Of a stretch of 10,514 bases of DNA, positions 1 through 6,618 are shown in pieces. Both the position numbers and the translations under genes were made by a program. Within the stretch, counting starts at the first letter, position 1. Each line of letters starts with the position of its first letter. This stretch comes from Flavobacterium sp. (GTDB lineage Bacteria; Bacteroidota; Bacteroidia; Flavobacteriales; Flavobacteriaceae). The stretch lies in NCBI GenBank assembly GCA_030152225.1, contig JASLHL010000112.1:1-10514 (forward strand), read 5' to 3'. Below the pieces are notes generated by a model. It ran no database searches and was not told the DNA's origin. It saw only the letters and a list, made by a program, of their open reading frames with translations.

Positions 1-108
1 AATAAAAAGTACTACGATCCTCGTGGATGGGTAAGACAAGGAGAAGTAACTTTCAATACTCGCTTAGAAGAGGCATTTAAAGACTTAAACAATGTAAATA
101 CGTTGTAG
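1..108 (+). CDS. fbaA: Class II fructose-bisphosphate aldolase, C-terminal fragment
   Basis: Reading frame 1 is open from the window edge to a TAG at 106-108 and gives the last 35 residues of a protein whose start lies upstream of the window. The peptide begins NKKYYDPRGWVRQGE and ends LNNVNTL. This matches the C-terminus of E. coli-type class II aldolase (NKKYYDPR, then an amphipathic helix ending near LNAIDVL). The enzyme is a metal-dependent cytosolic aldolase that interconverts fructose-1,6-bisphosphate with glyceraldehyde-3-phosphate and dihydroxyacetone phosphate. The catalytic and zinc-binding residues are outside the window, so activity cannot be judged. accD starts 45 bp downstream with no convincing terminator between them, only a 5-bp hairpin at 109-120, so the two genes may be cotranscribed. 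Confidence 0.88.
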   Translation, partial: NKKYYDPRGWVRQGEVTFNTRLEEAFKDLNNVNTL

Positions 109-153
109 TTTCTTGAGAAACCTATTAACATAGTATAAACAAAACAGACATTT

Positions 154-1011
154 ATGGCTTGGTTTAAAAGAAAAGAAAAAGGAATTCAAACACCAACTGA
201 GGACAAAAAGGATATACCAAAAGGATTATGGTACAAATCACCAACGGGTAAAATAATTGATTCTGAAGAGTTAGAAAAAAATCTATGGGTTAGCCCTGAA
301 GATGGTTACCACGTTCGAATTGGCAGTAAAGAGTATTTTGAAATTCTTTTTGATAATGGCGATTACAAAGAAATAGCAAAAAGCTTATCTTCAAAAGATA
401 TGTTGAAATTTGAGGATACAAAAAAATACGTAGATCGCTTAAAGGAAGCTACTTCAAAAACGCAACTCAATGATGCTGTGCGTGTAGCTGTCGGTAATTC
501 AAAAGGAGAAAAACTAGTTGTTGCAGCCATGGATTTCGCTTTTATTGGTGGATCAATGGGATCTGTAGTAGGTGAAAAAATCGCTAGGGGAATTGACTAT
601 TCTTTAAAGCACAAAATTCCTTTTCTAATGATTTCTAAATCAGGAGGAGCACGTATGATGGAAGCTGGTTTTTCATTGATGCAAATGGCAAAAACTTCTG
701 CTAAGTTAACTCAACTTAGTGATGCTAAGATTCCTTACATTTCACTTTGTACGGATCCAACAACAGGTGGTATTTCAGCATCTTTCGCTATGTTAGGTGA
801 TATCAATATCGCAGAACCTGGAGCTTTAATTGGCTTCGCTGGACCTCGAATCGTAAAAGATACAACAGGAAAAGATTTACCTGAAGGATTCCAAACTTCT
901 GAATTTTTATTAGAACACGGATTCTTAGACTTCATTACACACCGTAAAGAATTAAAGAAAAACCTAAATCTATACTTGGATTTGATTTTAAATCGTCCAA
1001 TCAGACACTAA
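154..1011 (+). CDS. accD: Acetyl-CoA carboxylase carboxyltransferase subunit beta
   Basis: With AccA, this cytosolic subunit transfers the carboxyl group from carboxybiotin on BCCP to acetyl-CoA, giving malonyl-CoA for fatty-acid synthesis. At 285 residues it is slightly shorter than E. coli AccD (304), mainly because it lacks the acidic C-terminal tail. The crotonase-fold core is intact: [15 protein letters not shown] (128-142), SGGARMMEA (163-171, oxyanion region), [17 protein letters not shown] (200-216) and IGFAGPR (226-232). The N-terminal region that normally forms a Cys4 zinc ribbon is recognisable at residues 26-56 but has no cysteines. The start MAWFKR matches the family's usual MxWF/I beginning, and there is no Shine-Dalgarno sequence. 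accA is not adjacent. A terminator begins 4 bp after the stop codon, making accD the last gene of its transcript. Confidence 0.97.
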   Translation: MAWFKRKEKGIQTPTEDKKDIPKGLWYKSPTGKIIDSEELEKNLWVSPEDGYHVRIGSKEYFEILFDNGDYKEIAKSLSSKDMLKFEDTKKYVDRLKEATSKTQLNDAVRVAVGNSKGEKLVVAAMDFAFIGGSMGSVVGEKIARGIDYSLKHKIPFLMISKSGGARMMEAGFSLMQMAKTSAKLTQLSDAKIPYISLCTDPTTGGISASFAMLGDINIAEPGALIGFAGPRIVKDTTGKDLPEGFQTSEFLLEHGFLDFITHRKELKKNLNLYLDLILNRPIRH

Positions 1012-1015
1012 TCAT

Positions 1016-1047
1016 AAAAAAAGTCTTCCTTTCGGAAGACTTTTTTT
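1016..1047 (+). terminator. Rho-independent terminator after accD
   Basis: The GC-bearing stem GTCTTCC (1023-1029) pairs perfectly with GGAAGAC (1034-1040) around the loop TTTC. It is flanked by seven A (1016-1022) and seven T (1041-1047), so the pairing can extend to 14 bp. The T tract makes it a terminator for accD. The mirrored A tract means it could also stop minus-strand transcripts coming from the permease gene. Confidence 0.93.
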
Positions 1048-1056
1048 ATGGAAATG

Positions 1057-1113
1057 AGTGATGGGAAATGAGAAATGGGTTGACACTATACCCCAAACGC
1101 ATCACGCATCACT
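1057..1113. repeat. Short inverted and direct repeats in spacer
   Basis: AGTGATG (1057-1063) is the inverse of CATCACT (1107-1113), and inside that pair GGGT (1077-1080) can pair with ACCC (1090-1093). GCATCAC is repeated twice head to tail (1099-1105 and 1106-1112). GGGAAATG at 1063-1070 is also the inverse of CATTTCCC at 1194-1201. The region has no open reading frame of note. It could fold into an imperfect hairpin or be a remnant of an intergenic repeat family, but its function is unknown. Confidence 0.5.
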
Positions 1114-1159
1114 TATAACGAAAAAAATAAAAACCGATTTTGTATCACATAAAAGATAA

Positions 1160-1183
1160 AAAGGCGCAGTCCCATACGCCTCT
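1160..1183 (-). terminator. Possible weak terminator for the permease gene
   Basis: Read on the minus strand, AGAGGCG (1183 to 1177) can pair with CGCCTTT (1166 to 1160), including one G-T pair, across a 10-base loop. It is followed by a T-rich run continuing to about 1150. It lies 36 bp past the permease stop codon, where a terminator is expected. The stem is short and the loop large, so this is tentative. The accD hairpin further on is a stronger backup. Confidence 0.35.
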
Positions 1184-1186
1184 ACT

Positions 1187-1214
1187 CTTCTCCCATTTCC
1201 CTTCTCCCATTTCC
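1187..1214. repeat. Two perfect tandem 14-bp copies
   Basis: The 14-mer CTTCTCCCATTTCC occurs at 1187-1200 and again, without any change, at 1201-1214. It ends 4 bp before the permease stop codon. On the minus strand the unit reads GGAAATGGGAGAAG, which resembles the GGGAAATGAGAAATGGG stretch at 1063-1079. The same sequence theme therefore appears in opposite orientations at both ends of this spacer. Confidence 0.85.
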
Positions 1215-1218
1215 AACA

Positions 1219-2469
1219 TCACATCCCCGATCGAATAGCCTCTACGGGGTCTAATTTCGCGGCAGAACGAGCAGGAAGATAGCCAGATATCAATCCAATG
1301 ATCATGGATAATACCAATCCGATGACAATATTAAAAAAGCTCAAAACAAATTGAAAATCCAATAGAGAGCTTACCCCTAGGGCAATAAGCCACACAACAA
1401 GAATTCCAACCAATCCACCAATAAGAGCTAATATAATAGATTCAAACAAAAACTGCAGTAATATAATACGACGCTTTGCTCCTATTGCCTTTTGAATGCC
1501 AATCAAATGGGTGCGTTCTTTCACGGATACAAACATAATATTGGCAATTCCAAATCCACCAACAAGTAAAGAAAACATACTGATAATCCAACCGACAACA
1601 TTCATCTGACCGATTATGTTATCCATAAACTCCATTAATCCGCCAAATTCATTGACGAAGAAATTTGAATCATCACCAGGTCTTAATCCTCTAAAAGCGC
1701 GTAATCGCGTGGTAATCTCATCGCTAAAATGTTTAATATCTACAGATTTATTAGGTTTAACAATAATAACTGGTGTGTAGGCTTTAATATTATCGCCAAA
1801 CATTTGTCGAAACAGATTGACAGGTAAATAAGCAGTTTCATCCTGCCCCCCTCCTATTGCTAGCGCTCCTTGCTTCTCCAATACCCCAATAACCCCAAAT
1901 TTTCGTCCATATAGCCGTACATTTTTCCCCAAGGCATCCTGACCTGGAAAAAGCGTATTGGCTATTTCATGTCCAATAACGATTACTGCATTGCCATTCA
2001 CCGATTCTGATTCGTTGAAAAAACGACCGCTTGCCATTTTTACGTTATCGAGAAATTGCATATCCGAACTACAAGGGCGAACAATAATGCCATTGGCATA
2101 GTTACTCTCTGCCTTCATATTTTCATTTCCCACGAAGAAATTGAAAGACGCATATTCTAATCCACTTAAATTTCTTTTTAAATAATCATATTCCTCATAG
2201 GTTACATTGGGAAATTGATCCACTTTCCACCTCGGAATTTCAGACGGTCCAAAGGAATGGTTAAACACGTAAATCATGTTGCGATCAAAACCACTTAATT
2301 CAGTTTTAATCGTGCGATCCATAGAATCCACGGCAGCTAAAACAGCTATAATAGAAAAAATGCCCACAGTTACACCTAACAGCGACAGTAGTGTTCTTAA
2401 TTTATTTGTCTTCAATGCATTAAATGCAAACTGAAAACTACTATATAAAAGCCTTAAATATACGATCAT
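1219..2469 (-). CDS. ABC transporter permease, MacB/FtsX type
   Basis: This 416-residue inner-membrane protein has the MacB-family layout. A short cytoplasmic N-terminus with the motif LRTLLSLLGVTVGI leads into TM1 (about 27-48). A large periplasmic MacB_PCD-like domain follows (about 49-285), including ANGIIVRP and ASGRFF. Three C-terminal helices (about 291-312, 338-366 and 378-398) form the FtsX domain. The loop VKERTHLIGIQKAIGAKRR (316-334) is the cytoplasmic coupling region that contacts the ATPase, and the ending YLPARSAAKLDPVEAIR is typical. Such permeases work with a separate ATPase (MacB or LolD type) in periplasmic mechanotransmission, in export of lipoproteins, peptides or drugs, or in envelope stress. 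No ATPase gene or periplasmic adaptor is present here, so the substrate cannot be named. The gene stands alone and is divergent from purH. The start ATG has no Shine-Dalgarno sequence. Confidence 0.92.
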   Translation of the reverse strand: MIVYLRLLYSSFQFAFNALKTNKLRTLLSLLGVTVGIFSIIAVLAAVDSMDRTIKTELSGFDRNMIYVFNHSFGPSEIPRWKVDQFPNVTYEEYDYLKRNLSGLEYASFNFFVGNENMKAESNYANGIIVRPCSSDMQFLDNVKMASGRFFNESESVNGNAVIVIGHEIANTLFPGQDALGKNVRLYGRKFGVIGVLEKQGALAIGGGQDETAYLPVNLFRQMFGDNIKAYTPVIIVKPNKSVDIKHFSDEITTRLRAFRGLRPGDDSNFFVNEFGGLMEFMDNIIGQMNVVGWIISMFSLLVGGFGIANIMFVSVKERTHLIGIQKAIGAKRRIILLQFLFESIILALIGGLVGILVVWLIALGVSSLLDFQFVLSFFNIVIGLVLSMIIGLISGYLPARSAAKLDPVEAIRSGM

Positions 2470-2623
2470 AGCAACAAATTCAACGACATACCTATTAGTA
2501 GTCGAAGATTTAAAAAGTTACACCTTGGAGCTTATTTTTATGTTGAAAAAACAAGACAATTTACTCATCTTAAAATTAAAATAAAAACTTCTGTATTAAC
2601 TTTATAAATACCTAGACATTAGT

Positions 2624-2631
2624 TATTTTTG
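2624..2631 (+). promoter_or_regulatory. Bacteroidota -7 promoter box for purH
   Basis: TATTTTTG fits the Bacteroidota sigma-A -7 consensus TAnnTTTG exactly and lies 21 bp before the purH ATG. That leaves room for a short leader starting near 2638. No clear -33 TTG is seen, only a TTT at 2601-2603 at about the right distance. The match rests on eight bases in an AT-rich spacer. I saw no riboswitch or PurR-like palindrome in the 183-bp divergent region. Confidence 0.6.
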
Positions 2632-2652
2632 CCCTTTAATTAATAACACACA

Positions 2653-4179
2653 ATGAACACAACTAAAAAGATTCAATCGGCCTTACTATCTGTTTTCAGC
2701 AAAGATGGATTAGAGCCAATTGTACGTGAACTACACAAAAACGAAGTAACAATTTACTCTACAGGGGGTACAGAAACATTCATCAAGAATCTAGGTATAC
2801 CTGTGGTACCGGTAGAAGACATTACTTCCTACCCTTCAATCTTAGGTGGAAGAGTAAAAACATTACACCCAAAAATATTTGGAGGGATCTTAAACAGACA
2901 AGATCACGAAGGAGATCTTCAGCAAATGCAAGAATTTGATATTCCTCAAATTGATTTAGTGATTGTAGACCTATACCCTTTTGAACATACAGTAGCTTCA
3001 GGAGCAAATGAAGCTGATATCATTGAAAAAATTGATATCGGAGGAATTTCATTGATTCGCGCAGCAGCAAAAAACTTCCAAGATACAGTTATTGTACCTT
3101 CTGTAAACGAATATGATTTATTCTTACAGATGTTAGTAGAGAACAATGGTTCAACAACTTTAGCGCAAAGACGTTTATTAGCGACAAAAGCCTTCCACGT
3201 TTCTTCTCACTATGATGGAGCGATTTTCAACTACTTCAACGAAGCAGAAGATACGTTAAAAATCAGCCATGCCAATGGAATTGAATTGCGTTATGGAGAA
3301 AACCCCCACCAAAAAGGACATTTCTTTGGCAATTTTGATCAATTATTTGAGAAATTAAACGGAAAAGAGTTGTCGTACAACAACTTATTAGATGTTGATG
3401 CAGCGGTAAACTTAATGAATGAATTCAAAGGAGAGCAACCTACATTTGCGATCTTAAAACACAACAATGCTTGTGGTGTTGCCCAAAGAAGCACAATGAA
3501 AGCGGCCTATGTAGATGCCTTAGCTGGTGATCCAACTTCTGCTTTTGGTGGTGTTTTAATTGCAAACGGCTTAATTGACGTGGAAACAGCAAAAGAAATC
3601 AACCAATTATTCTGTGAAGTGGTCATTGCTCCAGCGTATGATGCGGCTGCAATTGACATTTTAAAAGAAAAGAAAAATAGAATTATCTTAATCTTAAATG
3701 AGATTGAATTACCTGCAAAACACGTACGTACTTGTTTAAATGGTATCTTAGTGCAAGATAAAGATGGAGTAACTGACAATAAAGATCACTTAACAACCGT
3801 TACAAAGCTAACACCTTCAACGAAAGAAGTAGATGATTTACTATTTGCTTCAAAAATCTGTAAACACACCAAATCAAATACCATTGTTTTAGTAAAAGAC
3901 GGACAATTATGTGCCTCTGGAACGGGACAAACATCAAGAGTAGATGCCTTACGTCAAGCGATTGAAAAAGCTAATTCATTTGAATTCAACCTTCAAGGAG
4001 CAGTGATGGCAAGTGATGCATTCTTCCCTTTCCCTGATTGTGTAGAAATTGCAGATAAAGCAGGAATCACAGCAGTTATTCAACCGGGTGGTTCAATAAA
4101 AGACGAGTTAAGTATTGCCTATTGTGATGAAAATAAAATCGCAATGGTTTTCACAGGGATTCGTCATTTTAAACATTAA
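2653..4179 (+). CDS. purH: Bifunctional AICAR formyltransferase / IMP cyclohydrolase
   Basis: PurH carries out the last two steps of de novo purine synthesis in the cytosol: formylation of AICAR from 10-formyl-tetrahydrofolate, then ring closure to IMP. The 508 residues fit the family (E. coli 529). The N-terminal MGS-like IMP cyclohydrolase domain (about 8-150) shows STGGT (36-40), GGRVKTLHPK (65-74), DLYPFEHTVA (106-115) and IDIGGISLIRAAAKN (127-141). The transformylase domain (about 200-508) shows LRYGENPHQ (212-220), the catalytic Lys269-His270 in ILKHNNACG, DPTSAFGG (293-300), KSNTIV with Asn409, and GTGQTSRVDA (423-432). It ends with the classic IQPGGSIKDE and MVFTGIRHFKH. No key residue is missing. 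It stands next to mreB rather than in a pur cluster. No hairpin terminator separates it from mreB, so read-through is possible. Confidence 0.98.
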   Translation: MNTTKKIQSALLSVFSKDGLEPIVRELHKNEVTIYSTGGTETFIKNLGIPVVPVEDITSYPSILGGRVKTLHPKIFGGILNRQDHEGDLQQMQEFDIPQIDLVIVDLYPFEHTVASGANEADIIEKIDIGGISLIRAAAKNFQDTVIVPSVNEYDLFLQMLVENNGSTTLAQRRLLATKAFHVSSHYDGAIFNYFNEAEDTLKISHANGIELRYGENPHQKGHFFGNFDQLFEKLNGKELSYNNLLDVDAAVNLMNEFKGEQPTFAILKHNNACGVAQRSTMKAAYVDALAGDPTSAFGGVLIANGLIDVETAKEINQLFCEVVIAPAYDAAAIDILKEKKNRIILILNEIELPAKHVRTCLNGILVQDKDGVTDNKDHLTTVTKLTPSTKEVDDLLFASKICKHTKSNTIVLVKDGQLCASGTGQTSRVDALRQAIEKANSFEFNLQGAVMASDAFFPFPDCVEIADKAGITAVIQPGGSIKDELSIAYCDENKIAMVFTGIRHFKH

Positions 4180-4184
4180 TTTAC

Positions 4185-4192
4185 TAATTTTG
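4185..4192 (+). promoter_or_regulatory. Bacteroidota -7 promoter box for the mreB operon
   Basis: TAATTTTG matches TAnnTTTG exactly. It begins 6 bp after the purH stop codon and ends 41 bp before the mreB ATG, predicting a leader of roughly 35 bases. A -33 TTG is not evident. The leader is AT-rich and has no Shine-Dalgarno sequence. This suggests that mreB and its followers have their own promoter rather than depending on purH transcription. Confidence 0.6.
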
Positions 4193-4233
4193 TAGAACAA
4201 CATAAATATTAACTCTAAAAGCCTTTTATATCT

Positions 4234-5262
4234 ATGGGATTTTTTGATTTCATGACGGAAGATATCGCAATTGACTTAGGAACTGCGAATACCCTTATCA
4301 TTCACGATGGAAAAGTTGTCGTTGACAATCCATCAATCGTTGCTAGAGATAGGACAACGGGAAAAATTATAGCCGTTGGTAAAGAAGCGAGTTTGATGCA
4401 GGGGAAAACTCATGGTAACATCAAAACGATACGCCCTTTAAAAGACGGAGTTATTGCAGATTTTGACGCATCAGAAAAAATGATAAGCCTCTTTATCAAA
4501 AGCATTCCTGCACTGAGAAAGAAAATGTTTACCCCTGCTTTACGCATGGTTGTATGTATTCCTTCAGGTATAACTGAAGTAGAAATGCGTGCGGTAAAAG
4601 AATCTTGTGAGCGAGTGAATGGTAAAGAGGTTTATTTAATACATGAACCTATGTCTGCGGCTATAGGTATTGGTGTAGACATCATGCAACCAAAAGGAAA
4701 CATGATTGTTGATATCGGAGGAGGAACAACAGAAATCGCTGTTATTGCTTTGGGTGGTATTGTTTGCGATAAATCAGTAAAAATTGCAGGTGATGTTTTC
4801 ACCAACGATATTATTTACTACATGCGTACACAACACAACTTATTTGTTGGAGAAAGTACAGCAGAAAAAATCAAGATTCAAACGGGTGCTGCTACAGAAG
4901 ATTTGGAAACAGCTCCAGAAGATATGCTTGTACAAGGACGTGACTTGTTAACGGGAAAACCAAAACAGGTAACAGTTTCTTACCGCGAAATCGCCAAAGC
5001 CTTAGACAAATCCATACAACGTATTGAAGATGCCGTAATGGAAACGCTATCACAAACGCCTCCAGAGTTAGCCGCTGATATTTACAATACGGGAATCTAC
5101 CTAGCAGGTGGAGGATCCATGTTAAGAGGATTAGACAAACGCATCTCTCAAAAAACAGACTTACCGGTTTATATTGCTGAAGATCCACTTCGTGCTGTTG
5201 TACGCGGAACAGGTCTAGCGATCAAAAATATTGACAAATACAAAAGTGTATTGATAAAATAA
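4234..5262 (+). CDS. mreB: Rod shape-determining actin homologue MreB
   Basis: MreB is a bacterial actin that polymerises with ATP on the inner face of the cytoplasmic membrane and orients the elongation machinery. Its 342 residues match the usual length. The actin-fold nucleotide motifs are intact: phosphate-1 IDLGTANT (13-20), HEPMSAAIGIG (137-147) with the likely catalytic Glu138, phosphate-2 DIGGGTTE (160-167), and the adenosine motif AGGGSMLRG (291-299). AGDVFTNDIIYYMR (185-198), KIKIQTG (212-218) and EDPLRAVVRGTG (316-327) are also typical of MreB. The N-terminus MGFFDFMTEDI is short and hydrophobic, as expected for membrane attachment, and supports this ATG. mreC begins 8 bp after its stop codon, so mreB heads the elongasome operon. 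A single mreB-like gene is seen here, and other paralogues elsewhere cannot be excluded. Confidence 0.98.
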   Translation: MGFFDFMTEDIAIDLGTANTLIIHDGKVVVDNPSIVARDRTTGKIIAVGKEASLMQGKTHGNIKTIRPLKDGVIADFDASEKMISLFIKSIPALRKKMFTPALRMVVCIPSGITEVEMRAVKESCERVNGKEVYLIHEPMSAAIGIGVDIMQPKGNMIVDIGGGTTEIAVIALGGIVCDKSVKIAGDVFTNDIIYYMRTQHNLFVGESTAEKIKIQTGAATEDLETAPEDMLVQGRDLLTGKPKQVTVSYREIAKALDKSIQRIEDAVMETLSQTPPELAADIYNTGIYLAGGGSMLRGLDKRISQKTDLPVYIAEDPLRAVVRGTGLAIKNIDKYKSVLIK

Positions 5263-5270
5263 ACTAACCT

Positions 5271-6104
5271 ATGCAGCAAATAATTAATTTCTTTATAAAA
5301 AACAGTACGAAACTACTGTTTTTGCTGCTTTTAGTTATATCATTTGCCCTAGTACTGAGAACGCATACTTTTCACAAGAGTTCTTTTATTAGTTCGGCAA
5401 ATGGTGTGACAGGTTACGTCTATGAAAATGTAAATAATTTGAAGGAATACATGCGTCTTAAAACAGAAAATGACGCTTTAGTCCTGGAAAATGCCCTACT
5501 AAAAAAACAAGCCTTTAATAGTTCTACTGTTGTGGATTCTGTAGCTATCGAATTACCTGTTCTTGACAATCAAGAACAGATTTACAATGTAATCGTAGCT
5601 AAAGTCATTAAAAATGAATTCAACACCAAAGAAAACTATTTAACAATCAAAGGAGGAGAACGAGAAGGTATTACAAAAGATTTAGGAGTAATCAATAGCA
5701 ACGGAATTGTAGGAATTATTCAAAAATCATCCAAGAAATACTCCACCGTACAAAGTATCTTGAATGCCAAATCGAAAATCAATGCCAAAATAAAAGGATC
5801 CAATCACTTTGGAACCTTGCAATGGGATGGAAAAAGCACCGGATATGTTCAGTTAAATGACATTCCCCGCTTAGCCGAACTTTTCCAAGGCGATACTATT
5901 GTTACTGGAGGTATTTCAGATATTTTCCCAGAAAACATCCCTATTGGTACCATTGAAAAAGCTTATACTACAGAAAGCTCTAATTACTTTACCATTGAAG
6001 TCAAACTTTTTAATGACATGACAAACTTAGGGTATGTGTATGTGATTAAAAATAACGACCTTGAAGAAATTAACGAACTAGAAGAAGCAACACGCAATGA
6101 ATAG
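5271..6104 (+). CDS. mreC: Rod shape-determining protein MreC
   Basis: MreC is a bitopic inner-membrane protein whose periplasmic part binds and activates PBP2. The 277 residues show a short cytoplasmic start, one transmembrane helix (about 13-30), and a heptad-like coiled coil (about 51-80, KEYMRLKTENDALVLENALL). The two-lobed beta domain (about 104-260) carries the family motifs GVINSNGIVGII (139-150) and GDTIVTGGISDIFPENIPIG (207-226). The C-terminal tail is acidic. It follows mreB by 8 bp and its last 8 bases overlap mreD, which suggests coupled translation. Start ATG 5271 is preferred because it places a few polar residues ahead of the membrane helix. Confidence 0.95.
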   Translation: MQQIINFFIKNSTKLLFLLLLVISFALVLRTHTFHKSSFISSANGVTGYVYENVNNLKEYMRLKTENDALVLENALLKKQAFNSSTVVDSVAIELPVLDNQEQIYNVIVAKVIKNEFNTKENYLTIKGGEREGITKDLGVINSNGIVGIIQKSSKKYSTVQSILNAKSKINAKIKGSNHFGTLQWDGKSTGYVQLNDIPRLAELFQGDTIVTGGISDIFPENIPIGTIEKAYTTESSNYFTIEVKLFNDMTNLGYVYVIKNNDLEEINELEEATRNE

Positions 6105-6618
6105 TGCTATTTCAAATATAACTCGCTTTGTTATCTTATTAATAGCGCAAGTATTAATATTTAACAATCTTGATTTATTTTCTTTTATAAATCCATTTCC
6201 CTATATTCTCTTTATCATCTTGTATCCTACAGATGGCAATAAAGCCTTGTTCTATGTTTCGAGTTTCTTATTGGGACTTACCATAGACATGTTTGAGAAC
6301 TCCGGGGGCGTGCATGCAGCAGCTTCATTAGTACTTGCTTTCAGTAGACCCTTGGTCCTGAAATTTTCTTTTGGTATTAGTTACCAATACCACAACCTCA
6401 ATGTCTTAAAGAAAGTAACCCATGATTTATTTTCTTCCATGGAGGTATTTGGATACCTGATTTTTACCGTTGTTATTCATCATGTTGTTTTATTTGCCTT
6501 GGAGTTTCTTCGATTTAATTTTATCTTGGAAATCTTATTGCGAACCTTATTAACAACGATAACGACCTTACTGAGCTGCATTCTTATCTTGTATTTGATT
6601 AAACCATCTAAGCGATGA
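6097..6618 (+). CDS. mreD: Rod shape-determining protein MreD
   Basis: This is a 173-residue, very hydrophobic integral membrane protein with about five to six predicted helices (roughly 8-24, 33-47, 50-66, 72-85, 115-137 and 145-168). MreD is poorly conserved in sequence. The call rests on its size, its hydrophobicity, the GLTIDMFENSGGVHAAASLV segment (60-79, comparable to the GLxxDxF...GxHA pattern of flavobacterial MreD), and its position between mreC and the PBP2 gene. It is thought to bind MreC and modulate the MreC-PBP2 interaction. It overlaps mreC by 8 bases and the next gene by 4 (ATGA), which indicates translational coupling on both sides. Confidence 0.93.
   Translation: MNSAISNITRFVILLIAQVLIFNNLDLFSFINPFPYILFIILYPTDGNKALFYVSSFLLGLTIDMFENSGGVHAAASLVLAFSRPLVLKFSFGISYQYHNLNVLKKVTHDLFSSMEVFGYLIFTVVIHHVVLFALEFLRFNFILEILLRTLLTTITTLLSCILILYLIKPSKR

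Noticed and set aside
109..120. TTTCTTGAGAAA hairpin as an fbaA terminator
   Set aside because: The stem is only 5 AT-rich base pairs around a 2-base loop and no T tract follows, so it is too weak to call.
735..935. Minus-strand open frame inside accD
   Set aside because: It lies wholly within accD on the opposite strand and has no recognisable motif. It is a shadow of the real gene.
2474..2481. Possible minus-strand TAnnTTTG box for the permease
   Set aside because: The minus strand reads TGAATTTG, one mismatch from the consensus, and it lies only about 5 bp before the ATG. It would require a leaderless transcript, so it is not supported.
2822..3779. Three minus-strand open frames inside purH
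   Set aside because: All are antisense to the intact, highly conserved purH coding sequence and show no family signature.
4892..5188. Minus-strand 98-codon open frame inside mreB
   Set aside because: It is antisense to the conserved C-terminal half of mreB. Its Leu-rich translation comes from the complementary strand, not from a real membrane protein.
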